From NCBI RefSeq assembly GCF_027943255.1, contig NC_072893.1, positions 22,776,001 through 22,840,000 on the forward strand: a stretch of 64,000 bases of DNA. The letters are read 5' to 3'. The stretch is from Anastrepha obliqua (lineage: Eukaryota > Arthropoda > Insecta > Diptera > Tephritidae). The notes below the pieces were generated by a model, which did no database searches, was not told where the DNA came from, and saw only the letters and a list, made by a program, of their open reading frames with translations. A program made the position numbers and the translations under genes. Positions 41,191-53,344 of this stretch are shown one piece after another (position 1 is the stretch's first letter; every line of letters begins with the position of its first letter).

Positions 41191-42318
41191 ATTTATAAGA
41201 AAATATATTTACCCGATAAAACCCCTAAAAAACGCTTTAAATGTGTCTCAAGTCAGAAAGATCATTTGGGCAATCCAAAACTTCAGCATTCACTATTTGA
41301 GATTTTTGCTGGTACCCTGCAAAAAAATATACTCGCAAAATATATTTTTCTCCAACAAAGTGGAGTATCGAAAGCGCAACATCATACTTTCAAAACTGAA
41401 AGGTCTTTAATTTTCTGAAAAAAAAAAAAATAAAGAAAAACAAAAAAAAAAAATAGATAATAAAAACAAAAAAATAAAATAAAACAAGAAACAAAAAAAA
41501 TCATGCAAGGGTGTACAATTTTAAGTACAATACTTTATTTGTTAAACAAGACTTCGGAGATGAATAACGCCTTAGAAGCAAACGTAGCAATCGTCGAGCA
41601 CTTTACAACAATAAAATCGCGTATAAATATCAAATGTCAAAGTTATGCCAAAAAATGCATCGTTGTCGTTGGTTATTTAGACTCATTCCCCAGAAAAATT
41701 AAGGGGAATACTTTAATAAATACAATAACATTTTGATGGTTCTTGAGGTAGTCAAAATTTGTTTTTGTTTCGAGATACTCTCTTTATAAGCTTTCAAATT
41801 AGGGGTGGTTTCTCCAACTTCTTTGATTTGTTTTTGTTTTTTAATATTTACTATATTTTCCAAGTTAACATTTTTTTTTTGTTATTTTAATGTTTAATAC
41901 ATATATTGCTCATGCTTTAAACAGAACCACATACAGTCAAACCTGTTTTGGTGCAGTAGATAGGGGCCGTCCGAAAATACTTCTTAGCTACAATTTATAA
42001 TTTTTACGAAGTTTTGAAGAACGCATTATGCAAAAACATTGACAAAAAAAAAAAATTTTTTTTTTGTATTTTAAATTTCTTATTCTCTTATTTTAAATTT
42101 TCTTATTTTAAAATAAACTTTTTTTAATATAAAAATTCTACCCATAAAATAAAAAAAGCGATGTCTTCAAACTAAATAAAAAAAAACGTTCAAGAAAATT
42201 TTTGTGCCTTAATTTTAAGCATTGTAACATAAACAAAAACATAAACATATTCGAAAAAAATACCCTCAGAAGAGACAAGTGAGAAAATGTGGATCATCGC
42301 CATAGTTCTTGTTTTTGT
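41191..42318. other. Non-coding stretch
   Basis: A 77-codon open frame at 41503-41736 has no recognisable motif and no neighbouring splice or codon-use support; I do not call it a gene. Confidence 0.4.
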
Positions 42319-42416
42319 GATTGTAGTAGCACAAATATTCCCCATACGCGTTTCCCCATTCCCCATGCAGCCGAGGTGTAGTACTTAACATAGAACCGAC
42401 TGTCGTGGGCACGACA
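42319..42416 (-). mobile_element. Short CAA-tailed retroposon, copy e (rearranged)
   Basis: On the minus strand: GTGCCCACGACAGTCGGTTC at the 5' end and GGGGAATATTTGTGCTAC at the 3' end. The middle is shortened and the CCCCATT part duplicated. Confidence 0.65.
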
Positions 42417-44450
42417 CCATTCGTAATTGGCTTCGATTATTTCATTTAAGGGTGTATTTATGTATGTCTAAAATTTAACTTAATTTTAGGATTATAAGAA
42501 AAATAAAATAAAAAATAACTATATCTTCAATCTCACTACAAAATCAATCCTAACTTTACTGTCGATATGTATATATGTATGTACATATACACCTCGAAGG
42601 TCGATCATTTCAAATTATTACGCAGAGCAGCAAGTACCGAAGTTGATTAATGCAATTCCGGTAAAATTTATATCTGTAGGCACAAAATTTCATGAGCCAT
42701 GTTACGGCGTACCCAAGAATATTCAGATTAAATGGTTCAAAATTTCGATTAATATTTTGTCTATTTTTTTTCAAATTTTGGGTAAAATTTGAAAGTTTAG
42801 TTTGTATGGCTTTGGCTGCAGCCTGAAAAGTATTATACAAAAACAAAAAAAATTTAACTATAAAAAAATTGTAAATATGCAAAAAAACAAAAAAAAAGAA
42901 AAAACAGAAAAACTTAATTAGAAAAAAGTTCCAAGTATGCACAAAAAAAAAAAAAATAATCGCCATGCACTAAGTTATGCTCTCCCCTGCACATACAAGT
43001 ATATTGGCCATATCTAGACATCTGTGTTACATATAAAGTTCGGTTGCGTCCGCACTTAGAAAATTCTATATTTTATTAATAGTTTTTTTTTTACTTTCTG
43101 CGTATAAAAACTTTATTGCTGCATACTATAAAATAAAACATTGTATCGGCCTGCGCAGCCAGCATTTGTAGCCGTTGCAGCGTTAGCGTCAGCGTCACTT
43201 GCAATTATGCGTGACCAACTTTCTAAGTGTTGTTTTATTGCGAGTATATTTTTATGTTCAGTTTTTTTGCTCTTCAGCTACAGCGCTGTAGTACCGTTGC
43301 TTTGGCTTTGTTTTTAACTTTGATTCGTGTCTTTAGTCTCAGCGGTTTTTTTCTAATATTTATTTTTATTTTTATATGATTGTTTCAAGTTTTCACATGC
43401 ATTATTTCTCATTGCATTCGGAATCATACATTGCTGTAGTTTTTATTGCATCGCTTTTGTATTTGTTGTTTTGAATTGCTTTGTCTTAAAAATTGTATGC
43501 ATTAACATTTTTGTTTTACTCCGTTTTTTTGTTTTAATTTACACATGAACTAATTTTCGCTTTAAGATTAGCAACAAATCTCAGATATTTTGCAGTGACT
43601 TTCTGTGGCTGATTTTTATCTTAGACTCTTCATTTGTCTGCTTTGCGTCGCGTAACATTTTTCTGTATCAGTGTAGTTGTAGTTCTTGAGGCACTGGAAT
43701 GTTGGTGCTGATGCTGTGCTTGTTGTTGTTTGCTGTGCCAGTAATGGAATTTTGCTGCAATTAGTCTTCACTTTTATTATGCGCTATTTCATATGCATAC
43801 TTTTCCATGTGCATGTGCAGGGCGATCCGAATGAACGGTGGGGAAGGGTTGTTCAGGGGCTGGGTGTATTTTAAGAATGATGAAGGCACATTGCACAGGT
43901 GGGAGGTGTAGAGCAAAAACAACAAGAGAAAGGATTTTGTATTGGCTTTTAGAGTAATTTAAACACAATTGGAGAATTTAGAGACCAATGAAATGGAAAA
44001 AAATCTGATGATATCTGCTTAGTTGAAAATTACAGAAAAAATATAGAAAAAATACTATTGCAACCTTTTTAATGATTTTTGATTTGTTAGAAACGGTAAA
44101 CGTTCTGATTAATTGTGGCAATTAATTAATTGATACAGCATAACTTCATGCAAATGACCGTCTCAGCGACTGGTCCTATTCTGGCAGCGCAATTTCGGAG
44201 CACAGTTCTAATGGTTTCGGCCCCTGTTTCAGCAAACGTGCGAAAAACATAGTGTAAAGTTTTACTTGGCTGCCCCCTACGTAAGCATAATCGTGGGCAT
44301 GAACGCCAGCGGCCATTTTGACAAAGGGACATTCTTGAAGCTATTGCTGAACCAAGCGTTTTCACCTTTAACTGAGTTCTTCCTTTATTTTCTTTGTAAG
44401 CTATTTAATAGATATTTCATTTAACTAAATTCATGGACTAAAATTCTAAC
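42417..44450. other. Long non-coding stretch
   Basis: Some A- and T-runs (42830-42960), but largely non-repetitive from 43000 to 44450. No gene recognised. Confidence 0.4.
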
Positions 44451-45260
44451 AGCCATTTTCGACAAAAATAAAATAAAAATTTTAAACTGGAAAATAAATA
44501 ACAAAAAAAAAAAACAAATACAAGAAAAAATTAAAAAAAAAAAATTTTTTTAATTAAAAAAAAATTAAAGGAAAATTAAAAACAAATAAAAAAAACTAAA
44601 ACAAAACTAAAAAAAAAAATATAAAAAATTTAATTAGAAAAAAAATACAAAAAACTAAATTTATTACAAAATCCAAAAAACAAACCTAATTATAATAGCT
44701 TAAAATTATATAAAATTAGATAGTAAAGTATAAAATTAGAAAAAAAAATTAGAAAAAAAAAATTAGAAAAAAAAAATTATAAAAAAAAAATTATAAAAAA
44801 ATAAATTCAAAAATATTTGGCGGCAATTTAATTTTTCAAACAAAAAAAAAATTTAAAAGGAAAAAAAAAGTTTAAAAGTAAAAAAAAATTAAAAATGGAT
44901 CTTTTAAATTTTTTTCTCTCCTTTTTTTTACATTTTTTTCCTTTTTTTAATTTTTCTTTTTTTTTTTTACTTTTTTTAAATTTTTTTTTTACTTTTTTAA
45001 ATTTTTTTTACTTTTTTTAAATTTTTTTTTTAATATGTTTTTTAATTTTTTTTTTAATTTGTTTTTTAATTTTTTTTTTTTTATTTTTTGAAAAATTAAA
45101 TTTCAGCCCGATCTACTCTTTATTTTTTTATAATTTTTTTCTAATTTTATATTTTATTATCTAATTATTTTTATTTTCTATAATACAAATTAAAAAAAAG
45201 AAAAAAATTAAAAAACAAAAAAAAAACTATAAAAAAGAAAACAATTAAAAAAAAGAAACG
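44451..45260. repeat. A/T island containing a ~0.45-kb imperfect palindrome
   Basis: The + strand changes from A-runs to T-runs near 44910. The arms match outward: AAATTTAATTTTTC-type words flanking 44825-44840 versus GAAAAATTAAATTTC at 45085-45105, and AGTAAAGTATAAAATTAGAA at about 44725 versus TTCTAATTTTATATTTTATT at about 45135-45155. Pairing is not only composition, since these non-simple words are mirrored. Confidence 0.75.
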
Positions 45261-45269
45261 AGTGGAAAC

Positions 45270-45740
45270 TACTTGCGTTACGACCAGACAAATCTGACCA
45301 TCCTACAATCTGAAACAGACAAAAACCCTTATAAGTCTTTCGAAACACGAACTAAGGCATATAATATCTCTTATCACCGGCCACTGCCTTTTGGGCACTC
45401 ACGCACGTCGGCTCGGGGTTCCTCAAAACGACCTGTGCAGATACTGCGAGGACGAAGATGAGGAAGTATCGAGCAGACATTTGCTGTGCAGTTGTCCCGG
45501 TCTAGCCAGAAGTCGACTCGCTCTTCTAGGCTCTCCAACAATTGACAATCTTTCAGTCGAATCGAATCTCTCATCAAATTCTCCAAACGAATTAATATCT
45601 TTGACCAAAATCTATAATAAAAATCTCGGTTAGGTGGGGAAATCATACAAGATAATGAGCTCTAGGGCAACACAACGGACCCAACTTGCGGTTTATGTGG
45701 CACTCCGATGCGGGGTCACCCTTAAACCAACCAACCAAAT
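45270..45740 (+). pseudogene. Non-LTR 3' tail with CCHC knuckle and CCAA tail
   Basis: Degenerate frames to about 45390, then THARRLGVPQNDLCRYCEDED and EEVSSRHLLCSCPGLARSRL and ALLGSPTIDNLS: a C-x2-C-x~11-H-x4-C knuckle of an R1/LOA-type ORF2. The last part is frameshifted. The 3' UTR has GATAATGAGCTCTAGGGCAA, CAACTTGCGGTTTATGTGGC, CTCCGATGCGGGGTCACCC and ends CCAACCAACCAAATAAATAA. Same family as 31850-32087 but with a fuller 3' UTR. It too lies against an A-rich island. Confidence 0.83.
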
Positions 45741-47776
45741 AAATAAAAAAAAGAAAAAGAAAAAAATAAAAAAAAAAATTAAAAAAAAACCGGAATTAGA
45801 TATAAAAACGAAATGGAATACAAAAAAAGAATAAAAAAAAGAATAAAATAAAAATAAATAAAATAAGAACAGGAATAAAAAATAAAGAAATCAGTCAAAA
45901 ATGTATGTATCTGTCGTGTCCTAATTACAAGTTTTTTATTTAGAATTCTTCTCAGACTGATGTGACTAATGTTGAGTTTCTGAGACCAGCGTCGATTCGA
46001 CCTTATCAGTTTTATGCTTATTGTCGGTAGTTTGCGCGGTTGAGCTAACCGAGAGTATAGATTATTTTGTCAATATACAGGCCAAGCTTTCTTCACAAAT
46101 TTACGTACATACATTTGTTGCTGTTGGTGTAGCATTAACCTTTCGAATTTCTTTCTTTTAAATTCGCATTAAATTTTTTTTTTTCAAATCTATTTTGTGC
46201 CACAGGGTTATGTCTGGCACTGATATTCTGCCACTTTTTTGAGCGCATATTTTTTTAATACATATTTGTTCGTATTTCCAACGGGATTGTGAATATACAG
46301 TTAATATTTCTGGTCAATCGGAAAAGACTTGTAAAATGAAGTTTCGTGAAAAACACGTTTACATTTTTTTAGTATAATATTTTCTAACTAGTATTTATTT
46401 GTTAGTATAATTTGGAGTATTTTTAATTTTTTTTTCACCTTAACCCTTTGCGTATGCGTCATTATAAAGGTATTAAAGTATCTTTTACGCACCAGAAAAA
46501 AAGGAAGAATTTTCGAAATTTCTACAGTGGTCTAACCCTCCTTAAACAGCTGAAAAAAATATCGTTAACAATAACCAGTGCTCATAACAGAAAACCAATA
46601 AAAATAGCCAACGACCCTCCATTTACCAACAAATTTTTGTTTTACATTTGCACATCTGTTGAATGGAACCCCCATTTGTTGCTACACTTCGCTCTCCAAA
46701 TTGCTACATATTTTGTTCCGTTTCTTCTGATTCGCCATTGCTCTACCTGAGTGACTGAGCGATGACATTCGTATAACACCACCACTCTCACTATCAACAG
46801 TATCATCACTATCACCAAGAACATAAAACTAGGTGGCGAAAGCCATCTGTTAATATTGTCACTTTTGTTTATTCTATTGCCTCCCTATGCGATGTGTCTG
46901 TATGTACATATGTCTGCCTGTTGTCCCAATTCGCTAAATCTGCGGCGACCCCAACTGTCTGTTACTCATAGGTATGTACCGTACGATACTCTTTCGTCAA
47001 CATTTAATTCATTCAAGTGACCTACAGTTGGCTTACTGATATGCATTGTTGTTAGTGCGATTGGTGTGGAAATGTTTGTTAGTGAATTGTTTTTGTTTTT
47101 GAATGGAATGCGACTTCCAACTCTTCATGTACTCATTTGCTGCTATGCTAATACTGTTTGCCCATTTGTATTGTTCAATTATTTTGTATGTGCGTGTGCG
47201 TGTAGGTGTGTGCCGGTTTGTTGTTTTATTATTACTGTTGATATAGTGACAGTCAGTGGATTTTGCGAGCGGCTTATATTTATTTGCCTATTGGAATGGT
47301 TGCGCCATGTAAAACTTTTTCGTTTTTTATTTGCTTAGCCTTTTGTCGCATATTTACCGATATTAAGTGAGTTTGATGTTTTAATTTACATACACACATA
47401 TATACATATGTGCATATTTTGTACTGTAAAACAAATAATGAGACCTCTGTTCTAATTTTCATTCCAGCTCTATTTTTAGACCGTTTTCAATGTCATTTAC
47501 TTTTTTTATATTTTCTTATATACACACGCACAAACACAAACTTGTTTGAAATTGTAAATGAATACCCATTTCGAGCGCGTTTCCAAATTAAATTAAACTT
47601 TAAACGTTAGATTACAGTCGAAGCTATTATTATAAGTACATACATACACATATATGTGTAAATTTTTGTAAATTTGCGGCATTGTTTTTCAAATGAGAAT
47701 GTTGTAGGTATGTACTTAGAATAATATGAGCTTCCAGTAGATATCGGTGGTCTAATAGCCTCGGGTGACTAGAAAC
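45741..47776. other. Non-coding stretch
   Basis: A-rich to about 45900, then ordinary sequence with TG/CA repeats near 47183-47210 and 47388-47412. No gene recognised. Confidence 0.4.
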
Positions 47777-47853
47777 GACAATCGGTTCTACGCTACAAAC
47801 ATTCCCCTTATATGTATGGGGAATGATTATGCTGCTACAACAACAACAGCAAC
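47777..47853 (+). mobile_element. Short CAA-tailed retroposon, copy f (shortened)
   Basis: ACAATCGGTTCTACG joins directly to CTACAAACATTCCCCTTAT, then ATGTATGGGGAATGATTATG and CTACAACAACAACAGCAAC. The middle block (CCCGGATTTATATCCGG) is missing. The ATTCCCC/GGGGAAT stem is kept. Confidence 0.75.
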
Positions 47854-48039
47854 ATCTAGAAATGTGTTTCTGGTTACATAGGAGTAACATAACATAGCCA
47901 TAGTAACATCCGGACCACTGTTCAACTTGTAAACGAGGCAAATAATGGAATGTTTATATGCGATGGGAGGAGTCTTCGGAAAGTCTTAGGTGGCGATAGA
48001 TATATTTCTTGTTGTGAGCGATGACGAGAAAAAGAACAA
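47854..48039. other. Non-coding spacer
   Basis: Nothing recognised. Confidence 0.3.
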
Positions 48040-49580
48040 CAAATTTTTATGTATTTGTATTTTTTGTTTTTCGCTATTTATTTTTGAATTATTTTGTTTT
48101 TTTTTTGGTCTTTTCTGATTTATTTTTTGTTCTTTTATGTTTTTGTTTTTTTCTTTCTTTGTTTTCTATTGTCTTTTTGTAGTTTTTTTTTGATCTTTTT
48201 TCTGTGATTTTTGTTCATATGTGGTTTTTTCTTTTTTTGGTTTTTGGCTTTGTGTGTTATTTTTTTATTGTTTTGTTTTTTATTTTTTGTTTTTTTATAT
48301 TTTTGTTTTTTTTTCTTCTTTTTATTTGTCTTTTTGTGTTTCTTTTGCTATTTATTTTTATTTGTTTTTTTTTTGTTGTTATTTATTTTTGTTGTTTGTT
48401 ATTTATTTTTGGTGAATTTTTGTAGTTTTTTTGTTCCTTTTTTCTGAGTTTTTTGTTCATTTATGGTTTTTCTTTTTTTGGTTTCTTGTCTTTGTGTGTT
48501 ATTTTTTTATATTTTTGTTGTTATTTTTTGTTCTATTATGTGTTTCTTTTTTGAATATTTTTGCTTTTTATGTATTTTTTTGCTATTTATTTTTCTATTT
48601 TTATTTATTGTTGGCTTTTGTTTTTGAATTTTTGTTGTTGTTTTGATCTGTTTATTTTAATTTTATTTTTCGTTCTTTTTTGTTTTTGGTTTTGCGTTTT
48701 TTCTTCTTTTTTTGTGGTTTTGTGTGTGTTTTTCTTGCTATTTATATTTGGTTTTTTGCTATTTATTTTGGTTTTTTTTTCTTTTTATTTTCATTGAATT
48801 TTTTGGTTCTTTTTTAGTTGTTTTTTGTTAATTTATGGTTTTGTCCTTTTTTGTCTTTTACTATTTATTTTTGTTTTTATTTTTTGTTGTTTATTTTTGT
48901 TCTTTTATTTATTTGTTTTTTCAATATTTTTGTTGTTTTTTCTCTTTTATGCATTTTTTTCGCTATATATTTATTTTTTGTTTTGTTATTTACTTTTGGT
49001 AAATTTTTGTTGTTGTTTTCTGTTTGCTTTTTATTTTCATTTTAGTTTTTGGTTCTTTTTCCGTCGTTAATTTATGGTTGTTTTTTTTGTCTTTGTGTTT
49101 TTTACTTTTTTTTTGCATTTTTTGTTGTTGATTTTTGTTCTTTTAATTATTTGGTTTTTGCTGTTTTTGTTATTTATTTTTCGTGAATTTTGGTTTGTTT
49201 TTGTGTTTTATTGGTCTGCTTACGTTTATTTAATTGTTGGTTTTTTTTTTGTTAAATTTTTGTTGTTTTTTGTGCATTTATACTTTTTTGTTTTTTGTTT
49301 TTTGTCTTTGTTTGTGTTTTTGGTATTTAGTTTGGCTTTTTTGCTACTTATTTTGCTAAACTTGTTTTTTTTTTGTTTTGTTGTTTTTGTTTTTCGGCTC
49401 TGTTTATACATATTTTTGTTTTTGTTCTTTGCTTTTCTTTTTGTTTTTTTTCTTTCGGTTTTTTTCTTTTTTTTTCTTTTTTTCTGTTGTTTTTGTTTTC
49501 TTGTCTTCTGTTGTTTTTTTCTTCTTTTCTTCTGTTCGTTTTTTGTTTCCTTCTGTTTTTTTGTGAAGATTTTATCCTCA
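48040..49580. repeat. T/G-rich modular repeat, ~1.5 kb
   Basis: The + strand is almost all T and G with little A and C. A module GTTTTTTGTTCATTTATGGT followed by TTTTCTTTTTTTGGTTT and TGTCTTTGTGTGTTATTTTT recurs near 48207, 48450, 48824, 49064 and 49263 with increasing divergence. The phenylalanine-rich open frames (for example 49074-49610) come from composition only. Confidence 0.88.
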
Positions 49581-50883
49581 CGTGACAAATTTGTCCCAAA
49601 TTTTTTCTGACAGAACTCCTCAGTCCTCATAACTTATACAAGTACAAGTAACACTGCAGCAGCATTTGTATTGCTCGGAGAATCACAGATAAATAAAAGG
49701 GGATTTTTTCTCCATTTCAGAAAATTTGTAATACTCAAACGGTGTTTAAAGCTTATTTACTATGTCTACTGAACAACAAATTCATCATGTGGAACTAAAA
49801 TTTTATTGCTGCCATATTTTTTTATTTTTATTTTTCAAATGAACGTCAAATGCAGAATATTAACCTCATTTTTAGTTGAGCATCATGGGAGTGCATTAGT
49901 TTTAATCTTCTTCATATCAAATTGAGAAATCAGATTTTTTCAAAACCTTCAAAACTGTGTTTACAGGGCAAAGTGAAAAACGCCTGAGAACTCAATTTTA
50001 CTGACATGTATATATACATACGTATGTATGTGTCATACTTTTCCTATAAAGTTGTAATTATCTACTATTATCTTGAAGTATTCTCATTCTTACTTTTTTC
50101 CATCCGTTGTACTTGTGCTAAATACAACTCATTGTGTTTTGCATATTTTTCACGATCCGTGTCGTTGCCGCCAATCCATTGCCAATAATGTATTTTAATA
50201 CACGCAATTGCAGGCCGTCTGTTCTTACCTAATCGTTTACCTTTTTTGTTATTCGGCACTTTTAGAGATGTGTGTACGCGTTGAAGGCATCTCTCATTTC
50301 ATAGTTTTGGTTTTTTGCTTGCTTTACTAAACAAATCTTTTGTATGTCATATTTATATATGTATGTTTGTATGTATGTATGTATGTATGTATGTATGTAT
50401 GTATGTATGTACACAGTAACTGAGTAACCGCAAAATCCGTATTTGGTATTCGTGATGTTTTTTTGGAGCGAAGCATTGTCAACTCGCATGCGGTTTACGT
50501 AATTGGTCTAGAAAAAGTAGGAGAAGCAGCTTTAAGGTGAAACTTGTATTTGATATCTCAACTTGGGGATTTCAAAATACAAATACGAAAGCGCTGATCA
50601 ATGAAAAGCATTTAATCTCATATGAATTACTTTGGCTAGAATGTGATTTGGTTTAGATCGCTGCGATCTTCGCAAAGCTATTTGAAGGACGCGTATGTGG
50701 TTTAAAAAAAAGGGGAATGTATTGAGAATCAAATTTACTCTGCATGGTGGGATCATCTAGCAACGCCAGGGTTGATCCTTCACTGATGCACCTACCTTTC
50801 GAAGTGAAGTATTTTGTATGGTAAAAATAAGTCCATTATTTTTCCAATAGGTGGTTTTAGTCTCAGATAAGTCTCGTGTTGTA
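49581..50883. other. Non-coding stretch with a TATG microsatellite
   Basis: A (GTAT)n tract spans about 50361-50410 (about 11 units). No gene recognised. Confidence 0.5.
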
Positions 50884-51263
50884 AAGGGTGATTAAATTTC
50901 AAGGGCCGATGTTGAATGTGAACCACACCTAAACGTCAACGACACCGTTGGACTTCTTTGTTTAAGGTTATTTGAAAGAAAAAGTGTACGTCGATAAGCC
51001 AGCAACAATTCAAGAGCTAAAGGTTGAGATAATTCGGCACATTAACGGCATAAAACCTCAATTATGCCTCAGCGTCATCGAATATTTGCACCACCGAATG
51101 GAGGTGTGCCGCCGTGGCCGCGGCGGTTATTTGTCCGATATTTTGTTTTATACGTAATTGAGCCATACCAATATTAACATAATAAAGAGAAATGATAATA
51201 ATTTCCTAAAAAAATTGTATTTTATTGAAAATCAACACCGGTCCTTGAAACTTAACCGCCCTT
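50884..51263 (+). mobile_element. Tc1/mariner-superfamily deletion derivative (380 bp)
   Basis: Left end AAGGGTGATTAAATTTCAAG and right end (reverse complement AAGGGCGGTTAAGTTTCAAG) are inverted repeats, flanked by TA at 50882-50883 and 51264-51265. Inside is the last part of the transposase: DFFV, a TAA, then GYLKEKVYVDKPATIQELKV and RMEVCRRGRGGYLSDILF. The DFF-x-WGYLK motif normally has Trp at the TAA position. Catalytic core and N-terminus are deleted. Confidence 0.9.
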
Positions 51264-51385
51264 TATAAGTGCGATCGGTTAACTCTAAATGACGGTTTCG
51301 TACTACGAAAACTTCTGTGTGCACTGCTCAACATGTTTTCATGCCTAACTCGACTGTGTACAGTTCTTTTACCAGATTGATGATT
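51264..51385. other. Non-coding spacer
   Basis: Nothing recognised. Confidence 0.3.
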
Positions 51386-52075
51386 TTAACAGGTATTATT
51401 CCTGGCTCGTTCGATGGCTCGTTCCAATATGTGCCGCGTTATTTCGGCAGCTTTACAACGAATGTTGGCCTCGAGTTCGTCTAAAGTGGTTGGCGCAGTT
51501 AGCGTAGACAAAGAACTTGCCTCAGCTCGAGAAAAAACAATGGAGGGTTGTCGTCCAGTCGCTAGATTACGGCGGCCTTTTGATGAACGCTCGCCGTTTG
51601 AAGGCCCAGCTGTCAAATTTCTTCTTCATAACTTCGAGTATTGCGTTGCTTGCATGTCATCTAACGCCGTCCCATTGGAACCAGACCTCCGATATATCGA
51701 TGTTGTTTAGCTCTGGCCAGAGAAAATCGGTTAACATCGCTTTATACCGAGAACCGTGGACGATGGATGGACGTCTTCTTCTAGCTAATTTTGGAGGAAA
51801 TAAGGGCAATCTCTGTGGGTGCATTCATTCTTGGTGGAACACTCGTAGATTTTGCGCTCGCATATTGCATTTTTTTTCTGTACATAAACGCTACGCTGAA
51901 AATGGGTCGCTTCCGAGAAGATGAGTTTTTGATAGGTAATTTTTTTCCCCATAACTTCGGTTAGCGTGAAGCGCGTGGCAAACCATATTGAATATTTTAT
52001 TGTTTGGATTAAATGGTAATTTTGAAAGCTGCTGAAACATTTCGAAAAGCTACCATTGCTAACTCTGGTCACCTT
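51386..52075 (-). pseudogene. DDE transposase remnant, Tc1/mariner superfamily
   Basis: On the minus strand: YQKLIFSEATHFQRSVYVQK near 51975, KNECTHRDCPYFLQN near 51830-51785, then RYKAMLTDFLWPELNNIDIS and EVWFQWDGVR (region of the second catalytic Asp), a stop, HASNAILEVMKKKFD and, after frameshifts, TAPTTLDELEANIRCKAAEI and HILERAIERARNNTC at the C-terminus. The order matches an insect transposase family with HFQL/GxVNKQN-, FFQQDGA- and LDELExNIR-type motifs, related to that at 50884. Many frameshifts and stops. No terminal repeats found. Confidence 0.72.
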
Positions 52076-52189
52076 TTAATCACTTTTTATAGTGGCGGTG
52101 ACGGCGCTGCCCTTATTCTGTTTGAATAAAATTTATTGGTTGTTGTTGTCAATTACGAATGATCGCTTACCCAATCCAACCTCAAGAAT
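52076..52189. other. Non-coding spacer
   Basis: Nothing recognised. Confidence 0.3.
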
Positions 52190-52735
52190 TTAGTCAATTG
52201 TTGTTGTTATTGTTGTTGTTGTAGAAGTAAATTTGCCCTGTGAGTGTAGTGTAATCATTGGTCGTCTTCGTCTAGCTCATCTAACTATAGGCCCAAAAAA
52301 CTTGCTGTTTCGACAGGTTGGGTCTAGAGCGAGAGGAGTGTTAGATAAGTGGGTTTGATGGGGCTTGTGAAAAGGTGGTTAGTGCTGTGCGGGGTGCCTT
52401 CACATGCCGGACATATGTTTAGCATGTCGTGGTCGATTCTGGATAAGTAGGAGTTTAATCTGCTACAGTATCCAGAACGTAGTTGTGCCAAGGTTACGCG
52501 GGACTCTCGGGGAAGTTGGAGTTCTTCGTCTGCGATGAGTGGTGGTTGGACTCCGATGACGGCATTCGCGGGTCGGGAGCTTAAGAAGGTGGTAAGGGTC
52601 TCCCGATGAATGTCGTTGATTGTCTGTCTGTACACTGTCCGATCCAGTAGCTGTTCGTATGTTTTGTCCTGGATCCAATTTTTGGTGTAGATTAATTCGC
52701 TGTTACTTTGCCTGCAAATTTGTAAGCGCATAAAG
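52190..52735 (-). pseudogene. Jockey-like non-LTR retrotransposon, 3' end (copy C)
   Basis: On the minus strand the frame starting near 52731 gives WIQDKTYEQLLDRTVYRQTI, NDIHRETLTTFLSSRPANAV, IGVQPPLIADEELQLPRESR, LAQLRSGYCSRLNSYLSRID, HDMLNICPACEGTPHSTNHL and FTSPIKP. C-x2-C...H with a following C region is the C-terminal knuckle. A 3' UTR follows (TTTGCC, CTTCTACAACAACAACAATA) and ends in a CAA/ATAAC tail near 52195. This is the best preserved of the jockey-like copies here, with the knuckle in one frame, but it lacks everything upstream. Confidence 0.88.
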
Positions 52736-53344
52736 TTCGTGTTTCGATGGAAGCCACCTTTTAAGTGGCTAGAATCGGTAATTTTTTATTCTCCACTAGT
52801 GTACTTGGCATTGAAAATTAACTTGGATCATTAAACAATTTTTTTTCTCATTTTCATTATTGTTTATTATTTGCTACTGTATTTATAGCCAGTTTTCTTC
52901 ACGTACACGTTTTCTTGTTGGAAATTCTGCGGTTTTTTTCAAGTTGATGTATTCATGAAAGATGTTTACAGGTGTTTTCGTGTATCTGTTTGCGAGCTTA
53001 AATGTTGAAAATTGTTTGTTTACAATAATTTTATTAATTACAATTTTTTACTGCTTGCGGTTTTCGATACGAATTCGTAGGCGGCTTTATATTGTAGACA
53101 GATTTTTAATATATGTAGTTTGTTTTTGTAGACGAGGAATGCAAAATGAAAATCTATAATTTCCAATACAAAAAGTTTTCGAGCATATTTTCGCTTGAAT
53201 AAGAAGCTCTTTCAATTCCCCATTCACCGAGAGTAGACTTTTTCTTCAAAATCATGCAAAACTCCAACTGCCCTTCAACGCTGCCAAGGGTGGATTGTAA
53301 AGTACATAGTAGTTCTTCTTGATCTTATTCTTGATTTGCCCGAT
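52736..53344. other. Non-coding stretch
   Basis: No gene or repeat recognised. Confidence 0.4.

Noticed and set aside
41503..41736. 77-codon frame starting with ATG
   Set aside because: No recognisable motif, surrounded by A-rich repeats, no splice or neighbouring exon support.
49074..49610. 178-codon open frame rich in Phe, Leu and Val, resembling a membrane protein
   Set aside because: It lies in a T/G-only repeat; any frame there encodes F, L, V, C, W. All overlapping frames are equally open, so this is composition, not a gene.
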